A DNA stretch of 64,000 nt, from contig NC_091132.1 of assembly GCF_040183065.1 (NCBI RefSeq), forward strand, positions 161,408,602-161,472,601. Direction: 5' to 3'. The notes beneath the pieces were generated by a model. The model saw nothing but the letters and a program-made list of their open reading frames with translations. It did no database searches and was not told where the DNA came from. This DNA comes from Periplaneta americana (lineage: Eukaryota > Arthropoda > Insecta > Blattodea > Blattidae). The number at the start of each line of letters is the position of its first letter. Position 1 is the first letter of the stretch. Both the position numbers and the translations under genes were made by a program. Positions 1 through 11,754 of the stretch are shown here, piece by piece.

Positions 1-397
1 TTTGAAGGTGAAAAGCCGGAAATAGACGTAACCTAATAGCTAGCACATAAATGACTTAAGGATTACAAGAACAAACGCCCAAAATGTGTTAGGTGGACAT
101 TGAAAGGTACTTTATTCTTTCACTGTGTTAGTTGTGTCCAATAAACTCGCTCATATGACAAGTGCGATTTTCCAAGGCTGACCTAAGACTGCAAGAAGAA
201 ACACCTGAATTAGTAAGTCTAAACTGTAAATTCCCCTGTGCGAATAAAGTGCGGTAACGTCGCTCATGTAACAGGGTAATGTACGAAGCTAAGCCAGTGC
301 ATCTTTGTCGAAAATTGTTTCTAATAGCGGAATCTCTATGGGCAAAGGAATGGAGGTCCGTGGCCCATTTCTTTTAGGGCTCATCCCGATAATCGTC
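1..397. other. Left flank, no gene seen
   Basis: No coding signal or repeat structure that I can support. It ends in the TTA target site of the Harbinger element that follows. Confidence 0.5.
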
Positions 398-560
398 TTA
401 AGCGGGGTTTTCCTAGCAGCGCACTTTTTATGTCGCGTATAACGTAAAACGCATTACTCAGTGCGCTGCGTACTGTGTTCTAGAAACTTCGAAAAACGCA
501 GCAGATGTCGCAGACTCTCAACAGCTGTGATTGTATGAAGAGTATGAACTGAACTTCAAA

Positions 561-2935
561 ATGAGTTGTGCATTAAAACGGAAAAAATTGTGTTTGTTAT
601 TGGTGTTACTTGACTTTGAGGATGTAGAAGAAGAAATCGATTACCTGGTTCATCATTATTGCATTAGGAAGTCTGTTAGTGAAGTATTTTTCTGTAGAGA
701 AAAGGAGGGAGTTTTCAGAATACTGATCGAAAAACATCTACTAGACGATGAAGTGAAATTTAAAGCATATTTCAGATTCACCCGAGAACAATTCTATTTC
801 CTTGTGAACCTCATGCAAGATGATTTGTCTACAAAACCATGCAATAGAGTGAAAAGGCCTATCTCACCAGCCGAAAAACTTGCTCTAACTCTGAGGTATG
901 TATTAGGAATGGTGTACATACAGAATGATTAATTATTTCACCTCTACAGTACACACAGAAAGTATTCACATGTAATAATGAATCACCCTGTATATTGTAT
1001 AGCTATAGCTTATATATTTTTAAAATGAATTTTGCATTTTTCGTACAACTACATAGTCCAAGTTTATTCATTAATCTTATACATACCACATTTAAGTTCA
1101 AAATTTCCAAAAATGTCCACTCATATCTTCAGAACATTCTACATTTGAGTTTGTAAACATTGTATTGTTGTCACAAGTAGATGACTCAAAAGTTGTGCTG
1201 GGTGAATACTGTGACTGCAAGCCTACTGTACTGCTGACGGTTCACCAGTGCTCCAGTTCGAGTTGTAGGATGCGTTTCAGCTTGGCCTGGAGTTCTCCGA
1301 ATCAAATGTGGAAGCATTTCCCACACGTATAGGCCTGTAACTGCGGACTTCCATTTCAGTCACAAGACTAAAAATTTTCATTTTTGCTTCAGTTCTGACT
1401 TCAGGATCAAATTTTTTCACAGTCGCAGCCATGGTTCTGAAGAAGAGATCAGTTTCGTCTTCTGCTTCAGGCTTCATAATTTTTTCAAAGTGTTCTCTGG
1501 TCTGTAGTCGCTCTTGTTTTCTTTCATTAAGTAAGTTCACAATGTTGTTCTTTCTGACTTTTTTGGTTTTTGTCTCAGGCGTCTGGCAAGTTGAACGTTC
1601 TGGTAAATTTTCTTTCTTTCTTTTCTCTTGATTTTCAGATTCATGTCCTGTGCTCGTAGCATACGAATCGTAAGTTAGTGGATCATCCGTTGCTTCGGAA
1701 GCAAGACTACAAATCGTGTCTTCCAGGGTTTCATTACTGTTTCCGCTTTCAGTTTGCATATTAGAAAAACTTTCTCGTTCATCTTCCACTGTATCAAGGA
1801 ATCTTAGCCTATCCCAATATGATGCCCTTTTCTTCGTAGCAGCGGACCCTGTTCCTGTATTCTTTTCTTGTTTCCGCTGTCTCTTGTAATGGTCCCTAAT
1901 ACTTTTCCATCGCATTTTGCATTGTCCATCTAAAAGAAAAAAACAAGTTATATGTACGAGGATTTTCACATAAAATATACGGTACATAAATTAATGCTTT
2001 TCCATTGGGAAATTTCCTATTTAATTTTTTCTTTCCTTTCCAGATTTCTTGCAACTGGGGAGTCATTTCATTCATTGGCATTTTCATACCGCATATCTCC
2101 TTCTAGTATCTCCACATTCGTACCACAAGTACTTCAGGCGCTCAAAAGAAAACTGCTACCAAGATATTTACCTAACCCTAATAAAATTGATTGGGAGACA
2201 AAGGCAGAAGAATTTTGGGATCGCTGGGATTTTCCTAATGTTTTTGCAGCACTCGATGGGAAGCATGTGAGAACTGTAGCACCTAACCAAACAGGGACTT
2301 TATTCTACAACTACAAAGGCTACTTCTCAATAGTCCTTCTCGTTATGGTAGATACTAACTATAAGTTTCTTGTCGTCGATGTCGGTTCCTACGGAAAGGA
2401 AGGGGATGCTGGGATTTTTAATAAATCTGAAATGGGTCAGCTGGTAAAAATGGGGTCAATATTTCCACCACAATCAAACATTTTGTTGCCCCATGTCATA
2501 CTAGGTGATGAAGCCTTCAGATTAGATGAACATATCATGAAACCTTACTGCAGACGACAAATATTGGAAGATGAAGAGAGCACTCAATTGAGCAAAGCTA
2601 GAAGAGTTTCTGAAAACGCATTTGGCATTATGTGTTCTACGTTCAGAATTTTTTTCACGCCTATAAATGTCAAGCCAGAAACTGTAGATTTGATAGTTAC
2701 AGTCTGCTGCTGGCTGCACAATTTACTGAGAGATGACTATATTGCTAAACATCCATGTGATGGAGAGACACAAGACATAATTGATGAACTTCCAGCGGAC
2801 AACATGATTCCCTTAGCTGGGACTGGCGGTTTCGCAAAATCTGAAGGTTTCAAAGTCAGAAGCAGATTTACTGAATATTTCAACGGTAAATATTTCAAAA
2901 CTAAAGCCTCGAGTAAAAGAAACAAAAGAAAATGA
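561..2935 (+). CDS. Harbinger transposase (DDE_Tnp_4 nuclease), two exons
   Basis: Exon 1 is 561..895 and exon 2 is 2044..2935, joined across a GTATGT donor and a pyrimidine-rich ...TTTCCAG acceptor. The join (CTG AG|A TTT) restores ...LALTLRFLATGESFHSL..., the usual helix-turn-helix-like region of Harbinger nucleases, giving about 408 residues, a normal family length. The catalytic acids are visible in exon 2: ALDGKHV (first D), ILGDEAF (second D) and SKARRVSENAFG (E). The first ATG in frame is at 561; upstream codons are open but lack an ATG. The protein would cut and paste the element together with the MADF partner. Its intron (896..2043) contains the second exon of the MADF gene on the other strand. 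No stop or frameshift is seen. Confidence 0.9.
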
Positions 2936-3394
2936 AGATGAATGAGTGCATTGTTTGTAAAAGTAATTTTAAACAAAGGCAAATTTAATTTTCTCATGTG
3001 TTTCATTATTTTGTTGTTCATTAATAATGTAATAATGTAATTATTCTAGTTCATATTTAGATATAAGTTAGCTGTTGAAAGATTGGGTCGTTGATATGTA
3101 ATAAGATTGCATTCTAGAAATTGCAATTCAATGTACTTCAAAATGTAAGATATTTTCTAAAATTCTAACGACTATAATAACCTTTTTCTGATTATAATTA
3201 CATAAAATATATTGATGTGAATTAAAATTATAGGCTACTTCATTCATAAAATAAGTTACCTGACTTATTCACCATGTTTCCAATCTCCTTCCAAATTAAG
3301 TCCTTCTTTAAGGTATTCTTGAACTCTACTTCCATCATATTCCATAAAACAGGATGTCCAGCAACCATCTCAATCAGCTGTTCGTCTTCTGCGG
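1277..3394 (-). CDS. Harbinger MADF-domain DNA-binding protein, two exons, start uncertain
   Basis: Exon 1 is complement(3260..3394) and exon 2 is complement(1277..1929). The donor CAG|GTAACT and acceptor TTTTAG|ATGG join in phase 1 to give ...EIGNMVNKSDGQCKMRWKS..., a continuous MADF domain (EDEQLIEMVAGHPVLWN through CKMRWKSIRDHYKRQ). A Ser/Glu-rich linker and a basic C-terminal region (KKVRKNNIVNLLNERKQE) follow. In this family the protein binds the ends and imports the nuclease. Exon 1 has a candidate ATG at 3422, but the fifth codon in that frame is TGA (MAPP*VRFSAAEDEQ). Translation would need a later ATG (3368, inside the domain) or an upstream exon joined at the CTCAG near 3395. The 1.3-kb intron contains transposase exon 2 in antisense. 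Confidence 0.8.
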
Positions 3395-3673
3395 CTGAGA
3401 ATCGAACTCAAGGTGGCGCCATTGTTAAAGAAACAATATGTATGAAACAAAAAACCGCACACAACTTCTCTATTACGCAGCGCACGACGTACTAGACTCC
3501 TCTAGTTCGAGTTGGTTTACTGCTCCAAGCGCATTACGCTGCCGCACAACGTACTGCGCATCCTTACAAAACACTTCAATCATTTTTTGTTGTCTGAGTC
3601 TGCAGCGTATTACGCTCCACGTGTTACGTCGTACGTAACGCAAAATGTGCGCTGCTAGGAAAATCCGCCTTTA

Positions 3674-4405
3674 GAGGGTTAGGAAATCCTCTGGCAGGAT
3701 GAATTTATATACACGTATTATGTATCCACTTTATAATTTTCACATTACTGTGCTTAGATAATCTAGAAACCTACGTGTCACGGTCATCTATGTGAATTGC
3801 TATCCAGCTAGCTTAGTTATCCTTTCTAGAAAATTCTTTTAGGCGTCTATATATTTGCTGTATAGAGCTAATTAAACTGAGCTAATTTTGGTCTCACCTA
3901 GCGCTTAACATTTACGGCCCAAAACAGGTATGTAAATGTAAATATTTCAGTGCACAGTGGGCAAATGTTTTCACTTACCTCGTATGACGTACAGTTGATT
4001 CTTGCTTACCGATTGTATGTTCTATTGTCACATTCTTTTTACTGTATTTGTATATGAAACTTGGGTCTTATGAATGCTATTCTCCACATTAATTATTATA
4101 AGCAGTATCTGAATGTTGACAGAATGTTTTACTCTAATTACACAGGAGGAAACAAGTGAACAACGCCGTCGCTACTCATGACGTCATCTTATTTACTCGG
4201 AAATAAAATACGAAATTACACTCCTGATCTCCTCACCCCCAACTCTCCTTCACTTCCTCTTCTATCTGTCACCTCATATATATTTTATATTTTATATCAC
4301 TCAAAATATTACTTATTTCACACATTACTTATATTTTATCTACATTAAATCGACTGCAATCCATATCATATTTCAAATTACTTAGGTAGGCCTAATTGTT
4401 TTCGT
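3674..4405. other. Intergenic, nothing identified
   Basis: AT-rich sequence without a supported gene. The first bases continue the flank interrupted by the Harbinger insertion. Confidence 0.5.
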
Positions 4406-4419
4406 GAATTATTGTCCCA

Positions 4420-4713
4420 GTCACATGTTGCTAAGGTACCTCATTTGAGTGTAAGCTGTGATGCGTGTCGTAGGAAAGTTGGTCAGGGAGAATTGGGGAC
4501 AGTTGTAGAATGTGGTTTCATTATGGATGTAGTAACACTGCTAGTGATGAGGTTAGTCTATGTGATAACTGGTCATGTGAAATCTGTCACTATAAAACAT
4601 TAGTTGTGAAACAGGAGGAAACTATCGCCAACCTACATTATGAGCTGGAACTTTTCAAATTAAATTGGGAAATTACACACTGTATATCGTTTCTGAAACT
4701 TATCCGAGACTGA
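4420..4713 (+). pseudogene. PHD-finger-like fragment, probably from a transposable element
   Basis: Two overlapping frames together spell a cysteine-rich pattern: SCDACRRKVGQGELG, then GFHYGCSN, then NWSCEICHYK, followed by a short coiled-coil-like KQEETIANLHYELEL. The spacing resembles the PHD-type fingers found in some LINE ORF1 and other element proteins. The frame changes inside the finger near 4520, so it is broken. Family assignment is a guess. Confidence 0.35.
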
Positions 4714-4805
4714 TTTGTCTACTCTTGTATTATTTATTCTGTCTCTATCTTCGTGATACATTCTTTTCTTTACCATTTCTATCTCTTACTTGTTACACTC
4801 ATATC

Positions 4806-4989
4806 GCAGTCTACTATATATAGAGTCACTAAGCTTGAGTTTTGAGGGTGCTAGAAATAATAGACTGTGACGGTTCTATTTTGCATTGCCTGTAATGAGG
4901 CGATATTAGCGATCCTAGTGGTGAGCAACTATATAATGTTTCCATATTTACTGCTTATTGAGCTTCGCGACTCTATGTACTAGACTGTG
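4806..4989. mobile_element. hAT-type MITE, copy 1
   Basis: A 184-bp element with inverted ends (GCAGTCTACTATATATAGAG... and ...ATGTACTAGACTGTG) and an exact 8-bp duplication CTCATATC (4798-4805 and 4990-4997). Three related copies lie at 38198, 39642 and 46529. The 8-bp duplication suggests mobilisation by a hAT transposase. No coding capacity. Confidence 0.85.
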
Positions 4990-7900
4990 CTCATATCATT
5001 ATATCGTAACCTCTTTCCCACCTGATGCTATAATCCTAACACTCCTAATTCTTAGTCCTTACTGACATGTAACATGGCTAATTGATACTTCTCGCTCACT
5101 TTGCTATTTACGTCACTTCACTAATTAAATTAATACCTTTACACTATATTCTAATTTTTTACATAATTTAAGCGACTCATACCATTATCTTCCATTGTTC
5201 TACACTGTCTTTCATGTCTTTTGTTTTCTTTTTTCACTTCGTCTACTTCCTACTTTACTCGTCCGACACTATTTAGTAGACAACTGCATTTTGTTGAAAA
5301 CGCCCGAACTAATCCAGTGGAAGAAATCATATATTGAACTTAGACACAAACACTATCGTGAAATCATCGACTTTATTTGTTAGACAACTACTGTATCTTG
5401 TCCCTAGTATCACATGCTCATCGGTGCTGATGTACACATTCGTTTGTATTTTTGTGGTAAACTTTGTGTGTTGTGGCGCTTGCAGAGAAATACACACTGT
5501 ACGTAGATATGGACTTATTATTGCCAAGCTAGCAAGTCTATCTGAGTATTTCACATTCTGCATATTAACTTATGTTACTTAATTTCCTTTTTCAGTCGTA
5601 ATGGACGTGATCAAGATGGAACCTGGGTCCGACACAATGGGTATACAGACAAGTGGTATCGCAGATATAGAAGAGAAGAAGCCTTTATGTGAGGTATATT
5701 GAGAGCAATTACTATTTATTTTCTAAATGCGTAATTTGTAAATAGGAAGGACATTCCTTTGGAATTAATTGTTCTTTTTTCCACGAGATGAAACACACCT
5801 AAAAAGGTTGAAAATTGTGAATGTGAAGTTACAAACGGAATTTTATTTCTCATAAAACACACATACTCACAAAATAGTGAGAATACTTACATTCAGGAAA
5901 TTTATTACAAACAAAAAAAAAAAAAAACCCTTGAAGATTTTTTTTTTTTTTTTGTCGATGGATTTTTAGAAGAGAATTTAAGTATTTTAAAACTGAATCA
6001 ATAATAGCTTATTTAGAATAATATTAACCTTTATATTTTGTTGTGGATCCTTCTCATCATACTGGCAACAAAATATCATACAATAAATATATTCTTTTAC
6101 TCGTATATGCTGCGCTACAACACTTTAAAAATAAATTATTTTACTTTTGGTTTTGGAATAGGTAGATATGCATTTGTTGACATCGGTATTAATAAAAATG
6201 TGCACGGACTTTATAGTTACGGGTTTCGTGAACAACTTTTATTCTGTTTTGTCTAATTATTTTCTTTTTTATATTGCAGGAAGGGAATTTATTAGATTTG
6301 GACGTCACTAAATTAAAAACTGAATGTATAGACGACAGGTATGACATTAAATCGGAGATAGTATTTGAGGAATCTGCAGTGCCAATTGACTTTCCCATGC
6401 TGAAGAGTGAAGCTGAGGTGAGTGCAGTTTATGAAGTGTGTTGGTCGGTAGTTCTCTCTCTGTTACTTTCTGGCTGATGTAGCTCCTATTGTCATCCCAG
6501 TTATAATTTTTACCCTATCCAATTTTTAAGTTAATTGTTTTACTAGCACTGTTTAGTTTATATGAATTATGTACCGTACTTGCTGGTAATCCTTTAGTGT
6601 CAAAATAGATGCCCACATCCTTCACAAAATCATTCCATTACTGACTTTGCTATAAAGATTGGATGAATTGTACATTTTTACTGCCTAATTTTCATGTATT
6701 ATTGTGCTCTGTGTCTGTTTTACATAATCTTCTGCTACAGGAGGAGTTTTGTGAGTTGGATCAAGTGAAGCAGGTTAAACTGGAAGTAACAGCAGAAGAG
6801 AATGAAGTCTTAACTGAGAGGTGAGTGTAATATAAGAGTCCCTAATTTGTTTTTGGTTTTACTGCTTTATTTAAATAATGACAACTTAAACGTATTTATA
6901 ATTTCAACGTGATTATTTTTTATACGAAGACTCCAGTTCTTGCGGACAAAAATGGCATGAATGATATAATATCCTATCACTATCACGAACATCTGCACTA
7001 CTGCTACTTTACCACTCCTACAACTGCCAACTAGTGGAGCTGATGTTGCTGCTGTCAAAGAAAATACCAAGGCATAGACCTGCCTTCAACTTTTCACACT
7101 TAATAGAGAAGAGTTCCCTGACCATTTTCATTGACTAAAGGAATGTACTCAGGAAATATAGTTCCTGTTGTTTTCTCAGGTCTGATCCGGCAGTTCTAGT
7201 AGGCTTTTTTGTATAGCTTTGAAGGAAATGAGTCCTACTTCTCTGCAGCATGTCCATCACAGATCTTAAGTTATAACAAAGAAATTAGAAAATCAGTGTC
7301 AATTTCAATTTTTGGATTTAGTAATATTATTATTACGTGAATATGCATTCCCCTGTATCCCAGTAAGGCATGCGTTGCACTCAACTGGCAACATTGTGAT
7401 GGTTGGTTTTTTATGAGGTGAGAATCAGAAAACCCATTATGAAATGAAGAAAACATTGCTTCCCAGAAAGAAAACTTTTTCATTATCATTTACGCTGTTA
7501 TTTTCAACGCCAAACAATGGATATAATTAAAAGGTGAAAAAACTTACAAATTATATCAATTTTCTACCAAATGTTCAACTGATTTTGTGGCCACCCACAT
7601 GTTGGTAATAGCGGGTACTGTCTCCCCGTGACTGTATACTGTTACCATTTGCCGATTCAACTTTTCCATCAGATTCTGGATGTCAGTCTGGTCGATTCTA
7701 TTGCATTCTTTACTTAGAACATTTCTCTCTAAAGCGATGGTACACTCGTATGGTCGATCGAGGAATCCCAAGAACTGCAGCCACATAACTCCGACTATTC
7801 CCACCTTCTATAAATGCAACCACTTGCTGAATTGGTAGGACTTAGTGACATTTGTATACAATGAAGTACTCCAATACTGCCTCAAAAGAGCTTACCGGTC

Positions 7901-8035
7901 TGTAGACTTCTTTAGAGTCCGAGAAGTTTAGACACAATATTAGAAGAAGAACGAATCTTCTTTTCTGATCATTGTTGCCTCTTACGTATTCAGTATTACG
8001 TTGTTACATATCTCAAAATAAATTAATAACTAAAT

Positions 8036-9820
8036 AGCGATGGGTCGTTCATGAACGAACTAGTTCATTTGAACGACTCGTTCAAACGAACTGCTCATAG
8101 TTCGTTCATTATTTTTGAACTAATAGTTCATATACAGTTCACGTGTGCCGCACAATTGAACGAACACTGAATGGACTGAATTACCAACTGTAGTTGAATA
8201 CATACGTGTAAAGTGACTTTGAGTTGTTTTGCGCTTGCATACTGAGTGATTAATAGAATTTTTTATAATAAATTGGGGAAATGCGCACATTCGTGTTTTA
8301 TAACTTAATAGCGCTCAATGATACCGTTCACATTTCTCTTCACCAAGTTCACACACGATTCGTCCATTCGGGCTGTGCTGTGTCAGCTGTGTGGCGTGCT
8401 GTAGATGCAGTGCAGCCAACTCTACCAGATAGGTTCCGACTAACTACTATAATCTCTCTACTATAGAATCTCCTAAACTGATGCGAAAATCTGCCAGGAA
8501 ATAATATTGTGTATTTAATTTTATAACTATGTTTACTGTGAAGAATTAATTCTCTTGATATGTATTGTAAAAAAAACTTAGAACTTTGACATAATTCACA
8601 CAGCACTCAGCCAGCAAATGAATCCCTCTTTTATTTTAACACGTATGGGACAAATACCTGTTTTGTGCATGAATTAACGTATACAATTACAATTCACTGC
8701 ATACAAGCATATTTTCCAGCTTTTATGAAATTCAAATCTGTCAGAATCAGCAGAGAACTGGCAACACTGTGTAGATGTTCTGTAAATACTATTAATTTGT
8801 GGTCAATGGCAAAGGTTTGAATGGGTACTTCTACGTCACTTTTAAAACGTACCTCAACAAATTCCATCGCGCCTCATGTTGGAATCCCCTCCAACTCCAT
8901 AACAACTGAGGTTTAAAAAAAAAAAGTCACTACAGTTCAAATCGTTAAAATAGTTATTAATAATTTAAAATATCACTTCTTTGTCTTGCCTTTCACTGCC
9001 TCTCACAATTGTTCATGTTTTTGTTGAAAACTGAGTAGTGAGTACAATAGGTAGGCCCTAACTAAAATAACGCTTTACAAATTTTCACTAAAAAATAAGA
9101 GTTGTTCTACTCTTTGCCACTCAGACGATTTCTTGCATCCGTAATTGTGTGTCCTGCCTTGGAAAACACTCTCTCACAAGGCACAGATGTAGCAACAATA
9201 GAGCCGAGATTTTGTATAAATTTGGATATACCTCTTTTCTTTCATTCCACCAAGAAAGTGGGTTACCCTTTCTCGATAGCAGTGGTTCCTGTACAAATTT
9301 GTCGACCTCGATAATTGCCGATGCTTTGGGGTTTGGGTTTTATTAAAAGAGAGCATAATTAACAGCTATAAAGATATGTATAGCTTAATATTTCATAAAA
9401 TAATCGATGAAAATATTATCTTGCAAGAAAAGGTCGGTTGGTTTGTTATTTATCTGCAATAAGGAAGGGAGAAGTTGTGTTTCAAGGAAACTTTTTTTTT
9501 TGTCCTAGTTGTCCGCTTTATAAGAAGGGACAGGGAGGAAATGAGAGAGAGAAGGTTATGTTCGCTATTCTCTCACTATAGCTTTAGGTCAGAACCTGGT
9601 CAGAACTCATTGCTCTGCCATCTATTGACGATTTCATTCACTACTTAGTGATACTGGCAACTAAGTGCGCACGAATGTGCGTTTTGTGCTATATTGAGCT
9701 ACTTAGTTCCTATTAGTTAATTTGTAAAATGAACGAACTAGTTCATTTGTACAACTCAAGTTCATGTGCGGGAACGAACGAACTAGCTCTTGACAATGAA
9801 CTATTTCGCCCAACGCTATA
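8036..9820 (-). mobile_element. hAT element, internally deleted
   Basis: Flanked by an exact 8-bp repeat AACTAAAT (8028-8035 and 9821-9828). The outermost bases AGCGATGGG / CCCAACGCT form short inverted ends, followed inside both ends by clusters of GAACGAACTAGTTCATTTG-type palindromic motifs, typical subterminal repeats. Only the last part of a transposase survives, on the minus strand. At 1.8 kb it is a deletion derivative inside the large intron of zinc-finger gene 1. Confidence 0.8.
9107..9327 (-). pseudogene. hAT transposase C-terminal (dimerisation) fragment
   Basis: The minus strand reads EVDKFVQEPLLSRKGNPLSW, WNERKEVYPNLYKI, then in a shifted frame VATSVPCERVFSKAGHTITD and ARNRLSGKE followed by a stop. 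This is the hATC dimerisation motif (SVPCERVFSxAG) at its usual C-terminal place. One frameshift lies near 9212. The BED finger and catalytic core are missing. Confidence 0.85.
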
Positions 9821-10052
9821 AACTAAATGAATCTCAGCACACCTACAATTATTTTAAAAATTCTACAATTTTAAAAAATTTTAAACAAAATGTAGTTGGC
9901 CCGGTTTTTTTTTTTTGCCGTTGAGTGTGTATATTAAAGAACAAAAGTACGGTATCAAAATAAACTAACACATTGTTAGCAAAATATTATACAAATAAAC
10001 TCACTGATAATGTTTATTTATCACACTGAGAACTACATTCAGTAGGCTTATT

Positions 10053-10534
10053 TCGATCCTTTGAATCTCCACTTCTCTTGTAATTCTGAAATTGAAAATA
10101 GATCTCTCTTTTTCGAGACGCTTTTGGGGTCTTCAATTTGTTTTATTATGTTTTCCTTTCTATGGAATAAAATGTCTTCCATTTCTCGCCACCTCAGTAA
10201 TTAGCGCTTTTTACTATACATGAAACAACAGCTCCCATGTTCATCACTTCCAAAACTTTTCCTGGCCACAATTCCTCCTCATAAGTAAGTCCACATAACT
10301 ATGTGCCTTTAGCATTAATTTAACAGATTTCGTCTTCCTTTCCACATCTGACTCACTGTCTGTAAATATCTAGAGAACACCAAAAATATCATAATCTGTA
10401 TCCAATTCAATTTTATCGGTCTCATAGTCACTTACTGGTACGGTTGTTTTCCTTCTGCCCTGAAGTTTTCGTTTTACCGGACCATCATTCGTGCTAGTAC
10501 CATTGATGCTGGAACAGCCTGTTTCTTTGTTTAC
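10053..10534 (-). pseudogene. C-terminal fragment of a pogo/jerky-like or related transposase
   Basis: The minus strand gives EEELWPGKVLEVMNMGAVVS, then after a frame change WREMEDILFHRKENIIKQIE and DPKSVSKKRDLFSISELQEK. This pattern (PGKV, WxW-x-EDI, a lysine-rich P-x-S-x-x-R tail) closes several DDE transposase families of the pogo type. Upstream lies an acidic/basic linker (GPVKRKLQGRRKTT). At least two breaks are present. No ends were found, so the parent element is undefined. Confidence 0.5.
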
Positions 10535-10559
10535 TTGACTATAATGTTAAATGGTGTTT

Positions 10560-11750
10560 TAGAATATACTGAGGTACCGTATTTGCAGAAGTAAATAATC
10601 ACATTGATCACATTTTATTAAAACAAATATTTAAAAGTGAAATACAACTAAGGTCCACGAAAAATTGTGGTACATAGTTGAGGACTGACTTCTAGCCTTG
10701 AGGTTAAACATTTTTCACGGAGAGTCCTTAACCTCTGCCAGTCTAATTATTACGTGAAAGTAAACACTATATAGGCAGGTTTAATTGTACAAACAATCAT
10801 ATATCTATAACGTACCAATTCTACAGAGGAGAGCTTAATAAAACAGAGAAACACAAACTGCATGATTTCGTGTCTTCACACTTTCAATAGAACGATGCAC
10901 ACTGACCTTGGTAAGCATCAATATCATTGCCACGTGTAAGGGTAGATGGAAGCATCTATGGGGAACATAATTCCATCACAGTGGCGCCTTAAATGGCAAC
11001 CACCGAACTCTTGGGGGACTAAGTAGTACATAATGCTTTTTGGACCATAGTTGGGTGCCTGGACCATAGTTATGGGAAATCACGGTACCAAACACAAAAC
11101 TTAGTTTCAACTCATAAGTAAAAAACTATCATCTCAAAAATGTTTTGCAACACACCTTCTGATCGATACGCCTTACTTTCAGCAATCTATACAGAAACTA
11201 CTGGCTAAAACAGTAGCCGATGTTCGTTAGTAATGTACTGCTGTTACGATGTAGATGGAAGAATTTATACAATTTTTGCAGCATTTATGATCTTCTAATT
11301 GAGTGATTTTATATACAGGAAAAGATTCTTTAATCAGTGCTCGTTATGAAGTAAATTTGTGTGTGTCTTTTATAGGATATAGCAGTAATTTTGTTGACTT
11401 AAGGTGCATCTACATGGTTCAATTTTCCATACATTTACGTAAACAGTTTGGGTATAATCTTGAAAGAATCAAATTGAAAACGAACGTTCAATTAAGATGC
11501 ATACAGATTTTGTGTCTACACTTTGTGCTGTGTTGAACGTCACCTTCACTGCGTATATATTAATTAATAAACATTAAATATCAATCCAATACTTAGACCT
11601 ACTAGATTCGCTTAATTGCTTTTGAACACTCGATAGACACTCGTATCTTTAATCATACTTGCCGCCATTTTCAGCCTAAAAGGTGTGGCATCACCAAACA
11701 AAAGTATTATCAGTTTATTCTCGGCAACCTAAATCAATACCTGTTCGCTA
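10560..11750. other. Intron sequence of zinc-finger gene 1, nothing identified
   Basis: AT-rich, no convincing coding frame or paired termini. Confidence 0.4.
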
Positions 11751-11754
11751 TAAT

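Larger units (their letters stand above)
401..3670 (+). mobile_element. Complete PIF/Harbinger DNA transposon
   Basis: The ends are 24-bp terminal inverted repeats (left AGCGGGGTTTTCCTAGCAGC..., right complement AGGCGGATTTTCCTAGCAGC...), differing at about three positions. They are flanked by a 3-bp duplication TTA (398-400 and 3671-3673), the target preference known for Harbinger. At 3.27 kb it carries the family's usual two genes: a DDE nuclease on the plus strand and a MADF/Myb-like DNA-binding protein on the minus strand. The transposase reading frame is uninterrupted, so the copy looks young, although the MADF gene may have lost its start (see that entry). Confidence 0.92.

Noticed and set aside
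7556-7804. 82-codon minus-strand frame in the intron of gene 1
   Set aside because: No recognised similarity and no initiation or splice context; probably chance.
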